Shown here piece after piece: positions 51,894-64,000 of a stretch of DNA of 64,000 nt. Origin of the DNA: Azadirachta indica (taxonomy: Eukaryota > Streptophyta > Magnoliopsida > Sapindales > Meliaceae); contig JAGQDM010000070.1 in NCBI GenBank assembly GCA_022749755.1, forward strand, positions 4,079,183 to 4,143,182, in the 5' to 3' direction. The translations under genes and the position numbers were made by a program. Below the pieces are notes generated by a model that was not told where the DNA came from, made no database searches, and saw only the letters and a program-made list of their open reading frames with translations. Within the stretch, counting starts at the first letter, position 1; each line of letters begins with the position of its first letter.

Positions 51894-54800
51894 TTACTTC
51901 AAAAACCACATGTAGAATGCTGTCCAGAATGTAAGTGAAATCGTTGCCAACGCATAGGTCCATAGCATTATTACTGAACATTCAGTCTCACCAGCACCAA
52001 ACAACTGAGTCATTGTACCTGCATACACTCCATAGCATTAGCAGAACTTAAAAGAAATTTGCTTCAAAGTCGTTGACAACAATTATAAAGTGTCTGATAC
52101 CTATATTTATTGCTGGAGGAAGTGCAAACTGAAGTAAAAGAACAAATTGATACAATGGATCTGATTTCACCAAGCCAAAACGGATTGCACATTTAACGAC
52201 GACCAAACCCAACAGCGGCAAAGCAATATATCGAATCATTATGATCCCAATAATCAATGACAGATGTATCCGTGACCCTTTCAAACCTGAAGAACACCAT
52301 CATTGATGTTTTTGACTATGAACTCCAACCAGACTGAAGTAACACAAAGTAGAATAAAAAAAATATATGATATTAAGGTCAGTGATTTTGCCTCTAAGAA
52401 GATTTGCCCCCACAATTAAGGAGACAGTTGGAATAGCCGCATCCCTGTTTACCAAATAAAAGAAAAAAGATTATTAGGGAAACATGTTGTGTGATTGGCA
52501 GCAGTCTATCTTTATGGCAGAACAAAGTTATTTGGTATTCCAATCAATACATGATTTACAAACTTCAATTCACAAGTTCAGGATTATCTAAAATAAGTTC
52601 AAAAGTTTGAAGGTAATATCTGACTTAATCAATCACCTTGACAAAACCAAATGGAACTCACCCCAGCAAAGATAGAGAGTCCTCAATCACTCGAAGAGCA
52701 GCATGCTCACCAATTAGCACCTTCCGAAATGGAGGCAGTATACCAACCATAAAAGCAACTATCTATGTAACATAACAAGTGTGTTAGTTGGACAAAGCTA
52801 CAATATATATAAATATATGCTTCAAGGCTTTGTGTCCGTCATCATAATTTACATATTCAATTCATTTCAATAAAAATCACCAAATAAACATTTAAGTGAA
52901 TTATGATAATGAAATCATTTTTATAAACATTTGCATAGCTTATGCAATATGTGCATAGCTTGCGTATAATATTCTTTATTATCTTTTCATTTTCTGCTAT
53001 AGATTTCTTCTGAGTTTATATTCTACCTTCATTGACTGTTAAATATATTCCACATTCACAGTGATAGGAAATTATCTGAAGAGGTGACAACTTCAGAATA
53101 TTATATGGCTATAAGCATACCGCTGCAATTGTTGAAGGTGCAAAGAGCTTTCTCAGGTTCATCTTGGTTGCAAATGTCTGTAAAACGGGCTTAATCTTTT
53201 CTAACGGTGGCACCTGTCGCAAAAGACTGGCAACATAAGATGATAATTTGCTCTAAAGCACTGAAGAATGAGAAGAAAAGCAAAAGCTACCAACAAAAAT
53301 TATCATCAGGACCTTCAATATATAGTCTATAATACAAGAAGCCAAGTTGTCAAGCATTTCAACAAAGCCAGAATTAAGAAAAGAAATTCCTCAACATTTT
53401 CAGTTCAATATATGTATAATACCAATTAAAAGATCAAAATCAAAAAATAAAGCAGGGGAAAAACTAACCTGGCCAAGGAATTTTTCTAAGAAAAAGAGAG
53501 AAAAATATGAGGAAAAAAGAAAAAGCCTTAACAGAGAAAGAAGTGCACTGATACATACATATCCAACCTCTGTCTTCCCCTTGGATGCAGTGCAATCAAT
53601 TTCAAAATGATTCAAATTGACTTTCACAGCTGGGCACCCATTTAAAGGCATAGGTGGCTCCATGCTAAAATTTGGAAGATTTTCAGTTGTTTCTCCCACG
53701 GACTTCACATTCTCTGTGAAATCATCTTGCTTCTGTCCAGAATTATTACTTGAATATATCCGCACGATGTTATACACATATGACCACAAGTAGATGGATC
53801 CAATCTGAAATATCAATAATATGAAAAGGAAAAATATTGAAACAACTCATGATTCAGTATGTGATACCCATTCTGCCGAAGGCAACTGGTAAAAATGCTT
53901 AGTTTGAAATATGTAAGTTAGGCTGAGTTCATACTGCCATAGAAAGTGCAGAATATGCTATCCCTTTGTTATAACAGGCACCAACATCACCAAATGGGCT
54001 ACCCTTTTCTTTACACACTGCTGGAATTATAATGAAAAGCATATTCCCCAAGTTACCTGTTACATCAGTGCCAAAACAAAGACTGCATAATGAAACCAAA
54101 AAAAAACCTTTAAAATTAACAATCACAAGTTCAGCTAAAACTTTTTATAGCCCTCCAAAACACAGGGCCAGAGACATTACCGGGAAAATCTTTAATGTGA
54201 ACCATCCAAATTCACCAAAACAAACATTAGAAACCACTCCTAGAAATAAAGCAAAGAATTGATTTCGTTCTTAATCTATTTCACGAAAAGTTAATTACTG
54301 GTACTTCAGCAAACCATTAGTAAAGATTATAGGGCTAAAAAGAAACCTATAACATTTATCCATACCTAGCTACATTTGGCGTAATATAGAGAGAGGGATA
54401 GAGGAAAAGAGTACCTGCAGAGCAGCATCCTAAAACAAGGCCCCATAAATCCCGAGGAGCTTTTGTAATTTTAAGTACTATCCACCCAAGTGCTGAGCCA
54501 ATGATGAATGTGATAAGAATATTGAATGGCATAAACCACCTACATAGTTTGCAGAAGCTACTTTCAATGGAATAACAGCCGATAAAATGAGAAAACTGAG
54601 CAGAGAAAAAAGGTAAAAATTAGAAGAAACTAATAACTACATATTTGGGAAGAAATCTAACTCACAACATGCGCATGCTTTTAGCTGTTATGTTTTTTGC
54701 CAGGCTGCTACCAACAAGTGCTGGATTGAAAACGAAAAAAGAAATCTGTATAACATTGAAAGTGATCAGATGACATTTTTTCATTGTTTAGACTCTAATA

Positions 54801-55106
54801 CTTACCAAGTAATATCTGCAAGCAAGTAATTTTAGCATTTCTTCCTCTATAAGCATTCATTTAGCAAGGTATCCATTAAACCAAATTCCTTAACTGCTTG
54901 GCGAGGACATATTAACATTTAAACAATATAATGAATAAGAATTTTGCAATTAAAATTACAATAATACTTACATCGTTCAAATGCTTACGCGCCACCGCTC
55001 CCAATATATCTATCCGCTCTAGTGCAAGAAATAAGCCGAGAGCTGTGAGCAAGAGTACCTTTAAAACTGGCATAAATGCAATCACAAAGAGGTTGAAAAT
55101 CTCCAT
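51894..55106 (-). CDS. PIN-LIKES (PILS) auxin carrier
   Basis: Membrane protein of the auxin efflux carrier superfamily; characterised PILS proteins sit in the endoplasmic reticulum and limit nuclear auxin (family knowledge). Exons: 55106-54972, 54745-54666, 54539-54415, 54056-53935, 53804-53559, 53213-53121, 52762-52662, 52444-52392, 52286-52101, 52018-51894. They give 1266 nt (421 residues) with phase kept. Diagnostic segments are FNPALVGSSLA, GCCSAGNLGNMLFIIIPAVCKEKGSPFGD, a hydrophilic central loop (residues about 160-236), SLSLLGDAAIPTVSLIVGANL, and a C-terminus ending LTFWTAFYMWFLK. Hydrophobic blocks lie at both ends, as in the family. The intron 52391-52287 has a GC donor. I could not assign it to a numbered PILS member. 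Confidence 0.93.
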
Positions 55107-55800
55107 CCTTTTGGCCTCGGATTATCTCTAGTTCTGTACGGTAAAAGATATGTACTGCCCCATGATCAATAGTTATGAAAGAAACAAGCTTAATATTAAT
55201 TTCACTAAAAGTCCATTAACTATGAAATTTCACGTGGCAAGTGGGGATTAAAAACAAAATTTAGAGTAAATGTAATATAACCCTTCGTTTTCAGTAGTGA
55301 AGATGAAGAAAAGTTTAGTAGCCATCAACATTAAATTTGGAAGTTGAATTGAAAAAGAAGAAGAAAATCAGAGAGAGCTAGCCTGCATACAAAGAGTGGT
55401 GTTGGCTGTAGTGGAAACCTGTCCAACGAGAAAAGCATGCAAGTAAAAGAACATTCATATATCCAACAATGTAGAACTACACATATTATTACATACACAT
55501 GTATTTAAAGCTTAAAAAGAAGTCTTTTAACAAAAGTAATAATAATAATAATAATTCATTTTGGGTGGTGTGTGCGGTTTGATTGTGAAACGGGGATGTA
55601 CATCGCTTAGAATTTGCAACATATACTAGAAAAGACAAAACAATTCATAGTAGGAAGCAGAATAAATAAAGACGGAAATGCATGCTATGCAAATGAAGAA
55701 ATAAGAAAATGAAAGAAGCGAAGAGAATGAGATGCATGCCGCTGAGTTGAGTTGGTGCGGAGTGAACTTACTCAGTTTTCTTTTCGGCCTTTTCTTGGGC
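55107..55800 (-). other. PILS 5' UTR and upstream region
   Basis: An acceptor-like CGTACAG lies about 25 bp upstream of the ATG, near 55138-55132, suggesting a leader intron. The non-coding first exon was not placed with confidence. Confidence 0.35.
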
Positions 55801-58540
55801 TCAAACTTTGATATTTACTTTTGTTCCTTTTAGCAGAAGTTGACACTTTAAGTAGAGTTCAGCACTTCAGTTGGGGTGGGTGTTCATGAGGTCACGGTGG
55901 AAAAAAAAAAAGAAAAAAGAAAACCCTCACTACCATGATATCCTGTGGTAATTAAATGGTGGCTTTCCACCGCCTTAGCACGTATAGCAAGTAATACCAC
56001 CAGACACCAATGGTAGCATTGCACCCTTCAATCTCATAACTGAAATAGTAACGTTGGATATGTATATTTTACAAATTTTGTGTTTCAAGAATGATAACAA
56101 TTCAACTTCAGTTTTTAATAGTTTACAAAAAAAAAAATCACTTTATTATACTAATTTGATATATAAATATTTGTATTAATAAATTAGCATGATTAAAAAA
56201 AATAGAGCTAAAAATTGTATTATTTTAAAATAAAACTCATAGTTTAAGAAATAAGACATTTAAATTTCTAAAATTTGATCTATTGAACTAATTAGTATAA
56301 CATATTTTAAAAATATTTATTAAAATTTTAATTTATTAAAAAATAATCATTATATTCTACTAATAATAATTATTTAATAAAAATAATTATTATATCTTTA
56401 AGATTTCATAAAATATATATATATTTAAAAAAATATATTAATAAAATAAATCATAATATTATTTTTAATGTAATATTTTTATTAAATAATTATTTTATGT
56501 AAAATATAATTATTAATTTATAATAATTTATAATTTTAATGAGTATCTTTTAAATTATTAAAATTAATCAATTTAATAAATTAAATCTTATATGTTTTGA
56601 TGTCTTTTTTTTCATGGTTTAATTTCAAGTAGTAGTGGGAATGCTTAGCAGTTGGCATCCCAACAAATCATTATGCGCTTGTGTTAAGATGACATGGAAA
56701 GCAATATATACATATAGCTTTAAATCAAACCTAAGTGTGGTATGATAGGGATTCACTCTCTACGGTTCACAATAATCGCTTGCTAGCCACAAAACATGAT
56801 ATGCCTTACAGATGTAAAATCATAAAAGGCCCTCAAATTTACCACACATGTCCTCGGGATCTAGTAGAAGGTTCTTTAATTATGTATTTTCATTGCTTAG
56901 CTAGTCAATTAGTTTGTCAATTGCTTCGTTAATTGACGGAAAATGTTCTCGAAAATTCGTTCTTCAGCAAACTATTATATATTTTTAACTGGATGAAATG
57001 AAAGTAAAGAATACGTGTAATCCTCAAATAGTAAATCGTCTTATAGGACGAATATTTTTAAATAACTAAAATTTAAATTAAAAAGGGTCAAATTTAATAT
57101 TATAAATTCAAGCATTTTGTTTACAGTTAAATCATGTAAGATGGATGAGCTAAAATTTGTGTCAAAATTTCAAACAATTTATTGGATGGGAACAGATATA
57201 AAATTCTTTGTTTTAAATAAAATTACCTTCACAAAGGGCAGGTTTATTTGTGTTCTAAAATACACATTGAATATCTTTTTCATTTAAACGCCCATTAATG
57301 AATTTAAAAATTTTTTTTAACATACTCTAATCAATGTCAAAATAGTCCTTTAACTACATCTAATTTACCTAGCGCTTTGACTTTTTTGTTGCACTCATAA
57401 ACATATTCATCCCACCCAAAATTTTAATTGAATTGACTAGGAAAGTTTAACCGATTTGATATTGTTGGATATATTTTATGTTTATGTTTTTTATTTCTTT
57501 ATTTAGGAAAGTTCGTTTATCTAAAAATCACTTAACTCGCTTTTTTTCCTTTTAATTGTTAGTATAACTATATTTTCTTTTTAAATCTTTCAATTACAAC
57601 TTTTTTTAGCAACACTATCTTGCTTTTCATTTATTTTGGGTTTTTGAAAAATGTTTAAATCAAGTACTTTTTCAAAAAATTAAAAAAAAAGATTTGATTT
57701 TAATATTTGTAGAATAATTATAAATTATATTTCAAATAGATATTATTAATAACATTATTCTATTTATATATAATAATTGTCTTTAGATCATATATGCTTT
57801 TGCAATAATTTTTTTGAAAAAATTATGGGTGTTCAAAATTCATTTTAAGGTGCAAACAAATTTATCATTATACAAATTATTAAATATAAATAAATAACTG
57901 ATGTTATTGTCACTCTTCGAAAATTTTTTTAGAACTCCTTTTCTTTATTTATCTCATTAAACTATTTTAAAATAAAAAATTTTTATATCACTTTATTAGT
58001 TCCAAAAAATTACCCTTATTGTCTCTATTATTTGTAACTTCAGTGTTCTCAAATTTCTTTCCTTTTTTTTTTTTGGTTTTCTCGAAAATGATTAATTAAT
58101 TTTTTTAAATTATGTTCAATTACAATTGGTAATAGACAAATTTCTACCAAATTTTAAATTGTGATTGAAAATTTACTTCTCTAAGGCCAACTCTTTTTCT
58201 ATCCATCATTATTTTCCTTATCAATTTAAAATTTTTATGAATTTATTGAAAATAAAAAATATATATTTATTTTGTTAAGGTTTGAATGAAAAAGTTTATA
58301 CTATAAACTTTATAATTTTATAGCGAGTAAAAGTTAAAAGTTAGTAGAAGTAAATTATATGTATAATAAATAGGCTATAAAAAATGTTTATAATAAGTGA
58401 AAGTTAAAAGTTGGTAAAAATATTAATAAAATATATGAGTTTATTTACATGTATTTTTTTTATGTAATTTTAATTAAAGTTAAAATTATAAATAAAAAAG
58501 ATTTTAAAATAAATTTATCGTAACCCATTTTCATTCAATA
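55801..58540. other. AT-rich intergenic DNA
   Basis: No gene was recognised. A plus-strand open frame at 56735-56932 has no domain, no splice context and no similarity I know. Several A/T-only stretches occur between 56150 and 58500. Confidence 0.5.
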
Positions 58541-58541
58541 A

Positions 58542-58784
58542 AGGCCCAATAAAATTATACGAGGCCCTCCAAATGATTAGAGGCCGAATCTTTACCACAT
58601 GGGCTTAAATGGGCTGGGCCTAGTTAATTGTCAAGTAACGAAAACGACGTCATTTGTGGAATACTGCGTTAGTACAAGAATAAACGGGCACGTGTTTGTT
58701 ATGCAAGCTGTCCGCCCGTCATTAAAGATTTGAAGAACTGCATTTGTTCAGAAAAGGGAATAAGGAATATATAAATTAGGGTTT
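58542..58784 (+). promoter_or_regulatory. Promoter of the ARID gene: Site II cluster, G-box, TATA box, telo-box
   Basis: Site II-type motifs GGCCCA (58543-58548), TGGGCT (58600-58605 and 58610-58615) and TGGGCC (58615-58620) are clustered. GACGTC is at 58646-58651 and CACGTG at 58689-58694. A TATA box TATATAAA lies at 58768-58775, directly followed by a telo-box in reverse orientation, TTAGGGTTT (58776-58784). A donor (TTAG followed by GTAAAG) near 58840 and an acceptor (TTGTACAG) near 59082 imply a leader intron before the ATG at 59092. Site II plus telo-box is a known combination in promoters of growth-related plant genes. Confidence 0.6.
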
Positions 58785-59091
58785 ATCAGATCATCGACAA
58801 AGATTTCAGTTCCTCAATCGGCTAACGTCGGTTTCAGTTAGGTAAAGTTTATCGTTATCGACTTCTTTATTCTTTTAATGAGTTAAAATGCACTCCACTT
58901 TCATTAAATTTTAAAATTTAGGATTTGTTCCGTCGATATTTTCGATTGTTTTTCTTTGAATTAGGTTTTTCTTCGAACCGCTTATGTGCTTTCCGTTTTG
59001 TCATTTTGTTTTCATCTTTTTAAACCATGTCTAGGGACAATAGGTGTTCTAGGCGTTAACTTTTGCTCTACTTCGTTGTACAGAATCGAAA

Positions 59092-62000
59092 ATGAGTAGT
59101 GATACGGCAGATAAGAAGAACGAAGAACCGAGAGAAGAAGTGCAGGTTTCTTCTTCCAAGAATACGGAACAAGAGCAGCCTAATGATGTGCAAGCTGAAG
59201 CTTCTCGTTCTGTGCCCTTGGAAGAGCCTAAATCTGTTTCCTCTGAGAATGAGAATCCTCCAGCTGAGAATAAGACAGTTTTGGATGTTGACGACTTTAA
59301 ATCACAATCCGCCCCTCAGCAAGATTTACCACCTTTCCTTTCTCTGGATGCCAGTGGATTTACAGGTTCAGCAGAGCCTGATATTCACCCACCTGTTACC
59401 GTCGAAGCTAAAGCCCATGAAGTTCCTGATATTAAAGAAGATCAACTACCTGCTAACTTTGAAGCTAAAGCCCATGAAGTTCCTGATACTACAGAAGATC
59501 AATCTTCTGCTAACTTTGAAACTAAAACTCGTGAAGTTCCTGAAACTAAAGCAGATCAGCCACCTGCAGACGTTGAAGCTAGAGCTCATGAAATTACTGA
59601 TACTAAAGAAGGCGCTAGATTTGAAATTGACCACACTGTTTCCATCAACCCCCAATCTGCGTCTGAGGTGAAAGGCCCCTCATCTTTGCAGGTGGAATTG
59701 CCCTCAGATTCTACAGCAGATGCCCCTGCAGATTCCATATCTGAAATCCCTGCAGCTTCCAAGTTGGATGCCCCCACATCTTCCAGGGCAGGAGCCCTGG
59801 CAGATACCAGAGTGGAAACCACTGCAGATGCGAGAGTTGAACCTCCTGCAAATTCCAAAACTGAACTCCCTTCAGACTCCAAGGTCAAACCTTCTTCTGA
59901 AGCTGAACCTGCTACTCCTAAGCCTAATGCCACTTCTTCTGACCTAGAAATTAAGAATGCAAATGTGATAGAACTCAAAAATGGGGTTAAGAAAATGGAG
60001 TTTCATACACCCACAACAAATGAGAGATCCAACACAGGGCAATTATTTCTTTTGGACGGTGATTATGAGGGTAGTGAATCAGGAACAGAGGAGGAGCAGT
60101 CCGCATTCATGAAGGAACTTGAAAATTTCTTTCGGGAGAGGAGCATGGAATTTAAGCCTCCTAAGTTTTATGGAGAGGGATTGAATTGTCTTAAGTAAGT
60201 TTCTAGGTTTAACTAGCTTGTATGCTTGTAGTAGCTTTTCATTTTCTTGGACAGGATTTGTTTATTCTAATTTTATTATTTTGTGGCAATGAAGGTTGTG
60301 GAGAGCTGTGACTAGATTGGGTGGCTATGACAAGGTGTGCACTAATTACTCTAATTAGCTAAACTTTAACAACTTTTACTTCTGGTTTTTATTTTATTGC
60401 TACTCTAATATTTTGTTCTGTTATGATTTGGAGCAGTTGCCCCTATTTTGTATTTTCCAAAGTGGGACGTGACTGTTTATTCTCGGTTTATAAGAAGAAA
60501 AAAAAATGTACATAAAAAGAAATATGAATACCTTTTAGATTTATCTTAGTCACGTAAAGTATGGAATAACAATTTCTAAAACCGAATTTGCATATTCTTT
60601 CTTCTGTTGTTTAGGAATTTTCTTTATTCCCAATCTGGAACTTATACACATTGGAATTATATGGCTGTCGCTCTAGCTCAATGGTCTTTTAGTGATGGTC
60701 TTTTAGTATAAGCTAATCTTATTTTGATCTCCCAGTTGGCATTCCAACATGCATAGGGCACCCTCCAAAATTTGAACTCAGAAAATTATTTTATTTAAAG
60801 AAATAGGAAGATAATGATAATTGTTCAATATTATGTTAATCTCTAAGGTTTATATGAAAATTAATAATAAATGTTGATACTCTTTGGACCAAGTTGGTAT
60901 AGTTTCATTAAAATATTAATGTATCTGCCATGTTGCTGGTGTATTAGAATGAGTGCGTGCCTATAAGTTTTATCAAAGATGGTTTGTGAATTGGATAGGC
61001 CTAGATTATTTTGTTTGTAACAGTTATTGAATGCTTGTTTACTGCAATCAATAGTTAGGTTAACAAATCTCTGGTTGCAATAGTGTGGTTTTCTGCATAT
61101 TTCCTGGGAACTGTACAATTTTTTATAGCTTTTGCAACATGATTTGAACTGCCACTATGGGTAGTATGTTATAGAAATTGAATTTGTTTTTTTACCTTTC
61201 CAAAAACTCTCTTTGTTGATTTTCTGTAAAGATATATAACAAACTTTTGAATATGGATAGGTGACTACTTGTAAGTTGTGGCGGCAAGTTGGAGAGTCCT
61301 TCAAACCCCCAAAGTGAGGAGCAGGATATGATGTTGATTCTAAATCTTGTTTTTTATTTTTATCTGCAAACTTTGTCATGTAGATGCAGGACAAATAGCT
61401 TTTGTTATGCTTTTTTCAATTTGTTTTCCCCTTCCTGGTTTCACAACACTGATAACTTTAGAGTCATTGATAAATTGACAAATTGGAGATGTCCTCAATG
61501 CAATTTCTATTTTACTTCTTAACTCCATCACCATCCGTGCATGCATGCTCTCTTTACCATCACAATTTGTTCATGTTGCTGATTGTAGATTCCCCCCTGT
61601 TGCTTGTGCAGGACATGTACAACGGTTTCATGGACATTTCGTGGTTTTTATGAGAAGGTGATCTTAGAGTCATTAACTATATTATGGTATATACTAAATA
61701 TGGTACTGTTATATTGTATCACACCCAGATAGACGAGGAAAAACACTCAGTTTTTACATTTCATCATAACTTTTACATTACATCTCCTTCACATCTTTAT
61801 GCACATGGTTTGCCCATGAGCAAGTGCGTTTCTTCTCAAGTAAACTATGAGTCATTTACCAGTTGCTCTTTACTGTTTCTACATGCTGAGGTCAGTTGGT
61901 AATTTGTTTATAGAACGTAAGAGCTTTCATAGCAACTAGATCAGCTTACATCCAATTATGTTTGAATATTTTCTATCTAACAGCAAACAAGGTCTGACCT

Positions 62001-63531
62001 TTCTTCTTTTTTCTCTCAATTTTTTTGGCACTAGTTTGGTCCAAACTCTCTTAATTGCTTGTGTACTCCCGTTTAGCTGCATCAATAATAATATTTTGTT
62101 TAGTTTCGTAAGCTTAGTTTGTTTAATCTGTCCCTTCAGGCACTTCTTGATTATGAAAGGCATAAGACCTCTGGTGGTGAACTTAATCTACCTGTTGCTT
62201 CTCAGTCGGAACCTATGAGTATTGACAATCAGGTAAAATCATCTAAATTCATCATCAATTTCGTGGTTCTCTTCTTCTTTGCTTTTCGATGGCATGATTA
62301 TCTTATTATACTAGACTGAGATAGTTTTAGTTTATTAAGAGAAATCAATGGTTAAAGATGTTCTGATTTAAACTCACATCGGAAAGTTGTACCTGTGTTC
62401 AATGTGTGGAATATAAATTAGTTGTGTAAATGATTCTACAGTTGGGTTCTGTTCATGTCAACCTTGGTTACAAACTGCTTTAGTTGGTCAGACTACCAAT
62501 CAAATCATTTTCAAGAGCATGACAACCAAGTGTGAAATCCGACAGGCTAAAGTTCCAGTTGGTTAAAAATTATTCACCTGGAAACCTACCTGTCTAAACC
62601 TTTCTATCTTGAAAATTGCGTAATGGCATATGAAAACAGTTTAAATGCTTTATCTTTTTCCAATTTTATTACGTTACAAAGCCACTTTTTGCGGTTAGTG
62701 GTAAATCGGCTTTAGGATTAAGGTTTTCCCACTGCTACACTTGCCTATCTTTTGACTCTTTCTAACATTATTCATGCATGCTCGTGGTAATTAGGCCTCA
62801 GGATCAGGCAGAGCAAGGAGAGATGCTGCGGCACGTGCCATGCAGGGTTGGCACTCGCAACGTGTTCTTGGTAATGGTGATGTCACTGATCCTATAATCA
62901 AGGTTTGTTGATTTCAACTCTTGAGAAATTCTCTCTCTATTTTGTTGCAAGTGTATTCTTTTCACATTTTTAATTAATGCAATTAATCTGAAACATGTAG
63001 GATAAGAATTCTGTGTCTCTGCAAAAGCGTGAAAAGCAGCTTGGTAAGGCATTCCAACAAGATTTTATCATTGTATGTAATATGGTTTACTGACATTCTC
63101 CTATTTTAAATGTTGCCTATATAACCAGGTTTACTTAAACGTAAGAAGCCATCATATGTGGAAAGTGCTGTCAAAGCTGCACGTGCTAAACCATCCAAAT
63201 CACAGTTGAGGTTCTGTCGTATTATAAATGGATTTTGCCTATAAACATTGACAATTTGAGTTGTGATTCCTAGGAGATTTGGTGAATAGGATGAATTTAT
63301 TGGCTCTTTTTCCCCTCTTTCTTTTGGTTGCTAGATTGGATGTAGATGTAGTTGATATCGGATCACCAGCTGATTGGGTAAAGATCAATGTACAGAAAAC
63401 TGTAAGTTCACCTTGCACTTGATAGAGTTGGAAGAAGCACTTTTATATTTTAAGTTACTGAAATAAGTTCAATGTTGCAGAAAGATTGTTTTGAGGTCTA
63501 TGCATTAGTGCCAGGGCTTCTCCGTGAGGAG
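59092..63531 (+). CDS. ARID domain protein with HSP20-like domain, ARID5-like (3' end outside window)
   Basis: ARID domains bind AT-rich DNA; the Arabidopsis relative with the same architecture belongs to an ISWI-type chromatin-remodelling complex (family knowledge). Exons: 59092-60194, 60295-60334, 61261-61313, 61612-61657, 62140-62232, 62795-62902, 63001-63043, 63129-63210, 63335-63401, 63481-63531, giving 562 codons with phase kept. Residues 1-335 are acidic, disordered and repetitive. The ARID spans about 340-430 (FFRERSMEFKPPKFYGEGLN, LWRAVTRLGGYDKV, CKLWRQVGESF, GFYEK). A basic region follows (REKQLGLLKRKKPSY) and the HSP20-like domain begins at DCFEVYALVPGL. After the donor at 63532 no further exon is seen before 64000, so the gene runs off the window. 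Confidence 0.93.
59398..59610 (+). repeat. In-frame 60-nt repeats in the ARID gene exon 1
   Basis: About 3.5 copies of a 20-residue unit occur in tandem, around VEAKAHEVPDIKEDQLPANF. The KAHEVPD core recurs as TREVPET and ARAHEITD. The repeat keeps the frame, so length variants would not disrupt the protein. A second, looser repeat of 10-11 residues (alternating P/A, D/S and E) covers about 59700-59890. Confidence 0.85.
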
Positions 63532-64000
63532 GTAAGCCTGTGAACTTGGGTGATACCATTTGAATATCCATTTGTATTCCTTCTCTATCATTATATCACA
63601 TTTAATACTATGGTGATGTTTAGAAGCGGTTTTTGTATTATGACCTTGCATGGAAGCGCCATAATTTCTGTTGGCCAATAGTTGGCTGGCTATAAGGTGT
63701 GTCCAGGTCAATAGGTGATTGCTAGTTGCTTGGAGAACTAAGGTTTCAGGCAGTGGCTTACTATTTGCTTTGCTGGATAGCTACTTTGTTGTGCCATTAT
63801 TTATTTATCTATTTATTTATTTATTTATTTATTTTGAGGGTGGGAATCTGCCTACACAAATGAGACACAAAGAAGTAAAAGTTTTGGAGAAACTCATTTA
63901 ATTCAATTTTGGACAAAACTTATCTTTCAGGAAGTATGAAGTGTATATCATACATACTGTGACCAATTTGAGAAAATTCATTGTTAGCTCTCTAGAGAAA
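63532..64000 (+). other. Intron of the ARID gene, running off the window
   Basis: This starts with the donor GTAAGC after 63531. It contains a TTTA-type microsatellite at about 63796-63834. No further exon could be identified. Confidence 0.6.

Noticed and set aside
56735..56932. 65-codon open frame in AT-rich DNA
   Set aside because: No recognisable motif, no splice signals and no codon bias unlike the surroundings.
60640..60790. Possible SINE with a tRNA-like A box (CTAGCTCAATGGT) in an ARID gene intron
   Set aside because: A box-like text is followed only by a weak B box-like TTTGAACTC; no A-rich tail or target duplication could be defined.

Overview
This window is nuclear DNA from a flowering plant, almost certainly a eudicot. 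The genes are plant-specific (a MyTH4-FERM kinesin, a PILS auxin carrier, a FAR1-related factor, an L-type lectin receptor kinase, a plant DGAT2), the introns are typical plant GT-AG introns, the intergenic DNA is very AT-rich, and a piece of chloroplast genome is inserted at the left edge. I cannot name the species.

Layout. 1-2172: chloroplast-derived insert (matK 5' end, trnK-UUU 5' exon, rps16 exon 2), abutting a 5'-truncated, decayed L1-type LINE (to 5501), which abuts degenerate telomere-like repeats (to 5935). 6338-8489: a large AT-rich terminal-inverted-repeat element with a perfect 9-bp target duplication. 9000-17724 (-): an intact kinesin-like calmodulin-binding protein (KCBP/ZWICHEL type) reconstructed as 23 coding exons and 1261 residues. 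18400-23600: intergenic, with a hAT-type MITE (perfect 8-bp duplication), other inverted repeats and an orphan exon-like island. 24005-26353 (-): a lectin receptor kinase pseudogene with several independent lesions. 26746-28532: a second copy of the large inverted-repeat element, again with a perfect 9-bp duplication. 32436-32894 (+): a small coiled-coil protein of unknown function. 33643-37755 (-): an intact subtilisin-like protease (11 exons, 756 residues). 37850-42700: intergenic repeats, ending with another inverted-repeat element less than 200 bp upstream of 42881-46216 (+), DGAT2 (9 exons, 338 residues). 47262-50184 (-): a FAR1-related (FRS5-like) protein, 769 residues. 51894-55106 (-): a PIN-LIKES auxin carrier (10 exons, 421 residues). 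59092 to the right edge (+): an ARID plus HSP20-like protein, cut by the window end.

The coding genes are ordinary single-copy plant genes with unrelated roles (cytoskeleton, proteolysis, oil synthesis, light and transcriptional control, auxin storage, chromatin). I see no functional cluster. The unusual content is in the repeats: a foldback-type Mutator-like family with about 740-bp arms, a chloroplast/LINE/telomere-like composite junction, and two GC-AG introns in otherwise intact genes. I did not find a convincing undescribed biological system. Exon boundaries were placed by hand from splice consensus, reading-phase continuity and remembered family sequences, not by alignment software.
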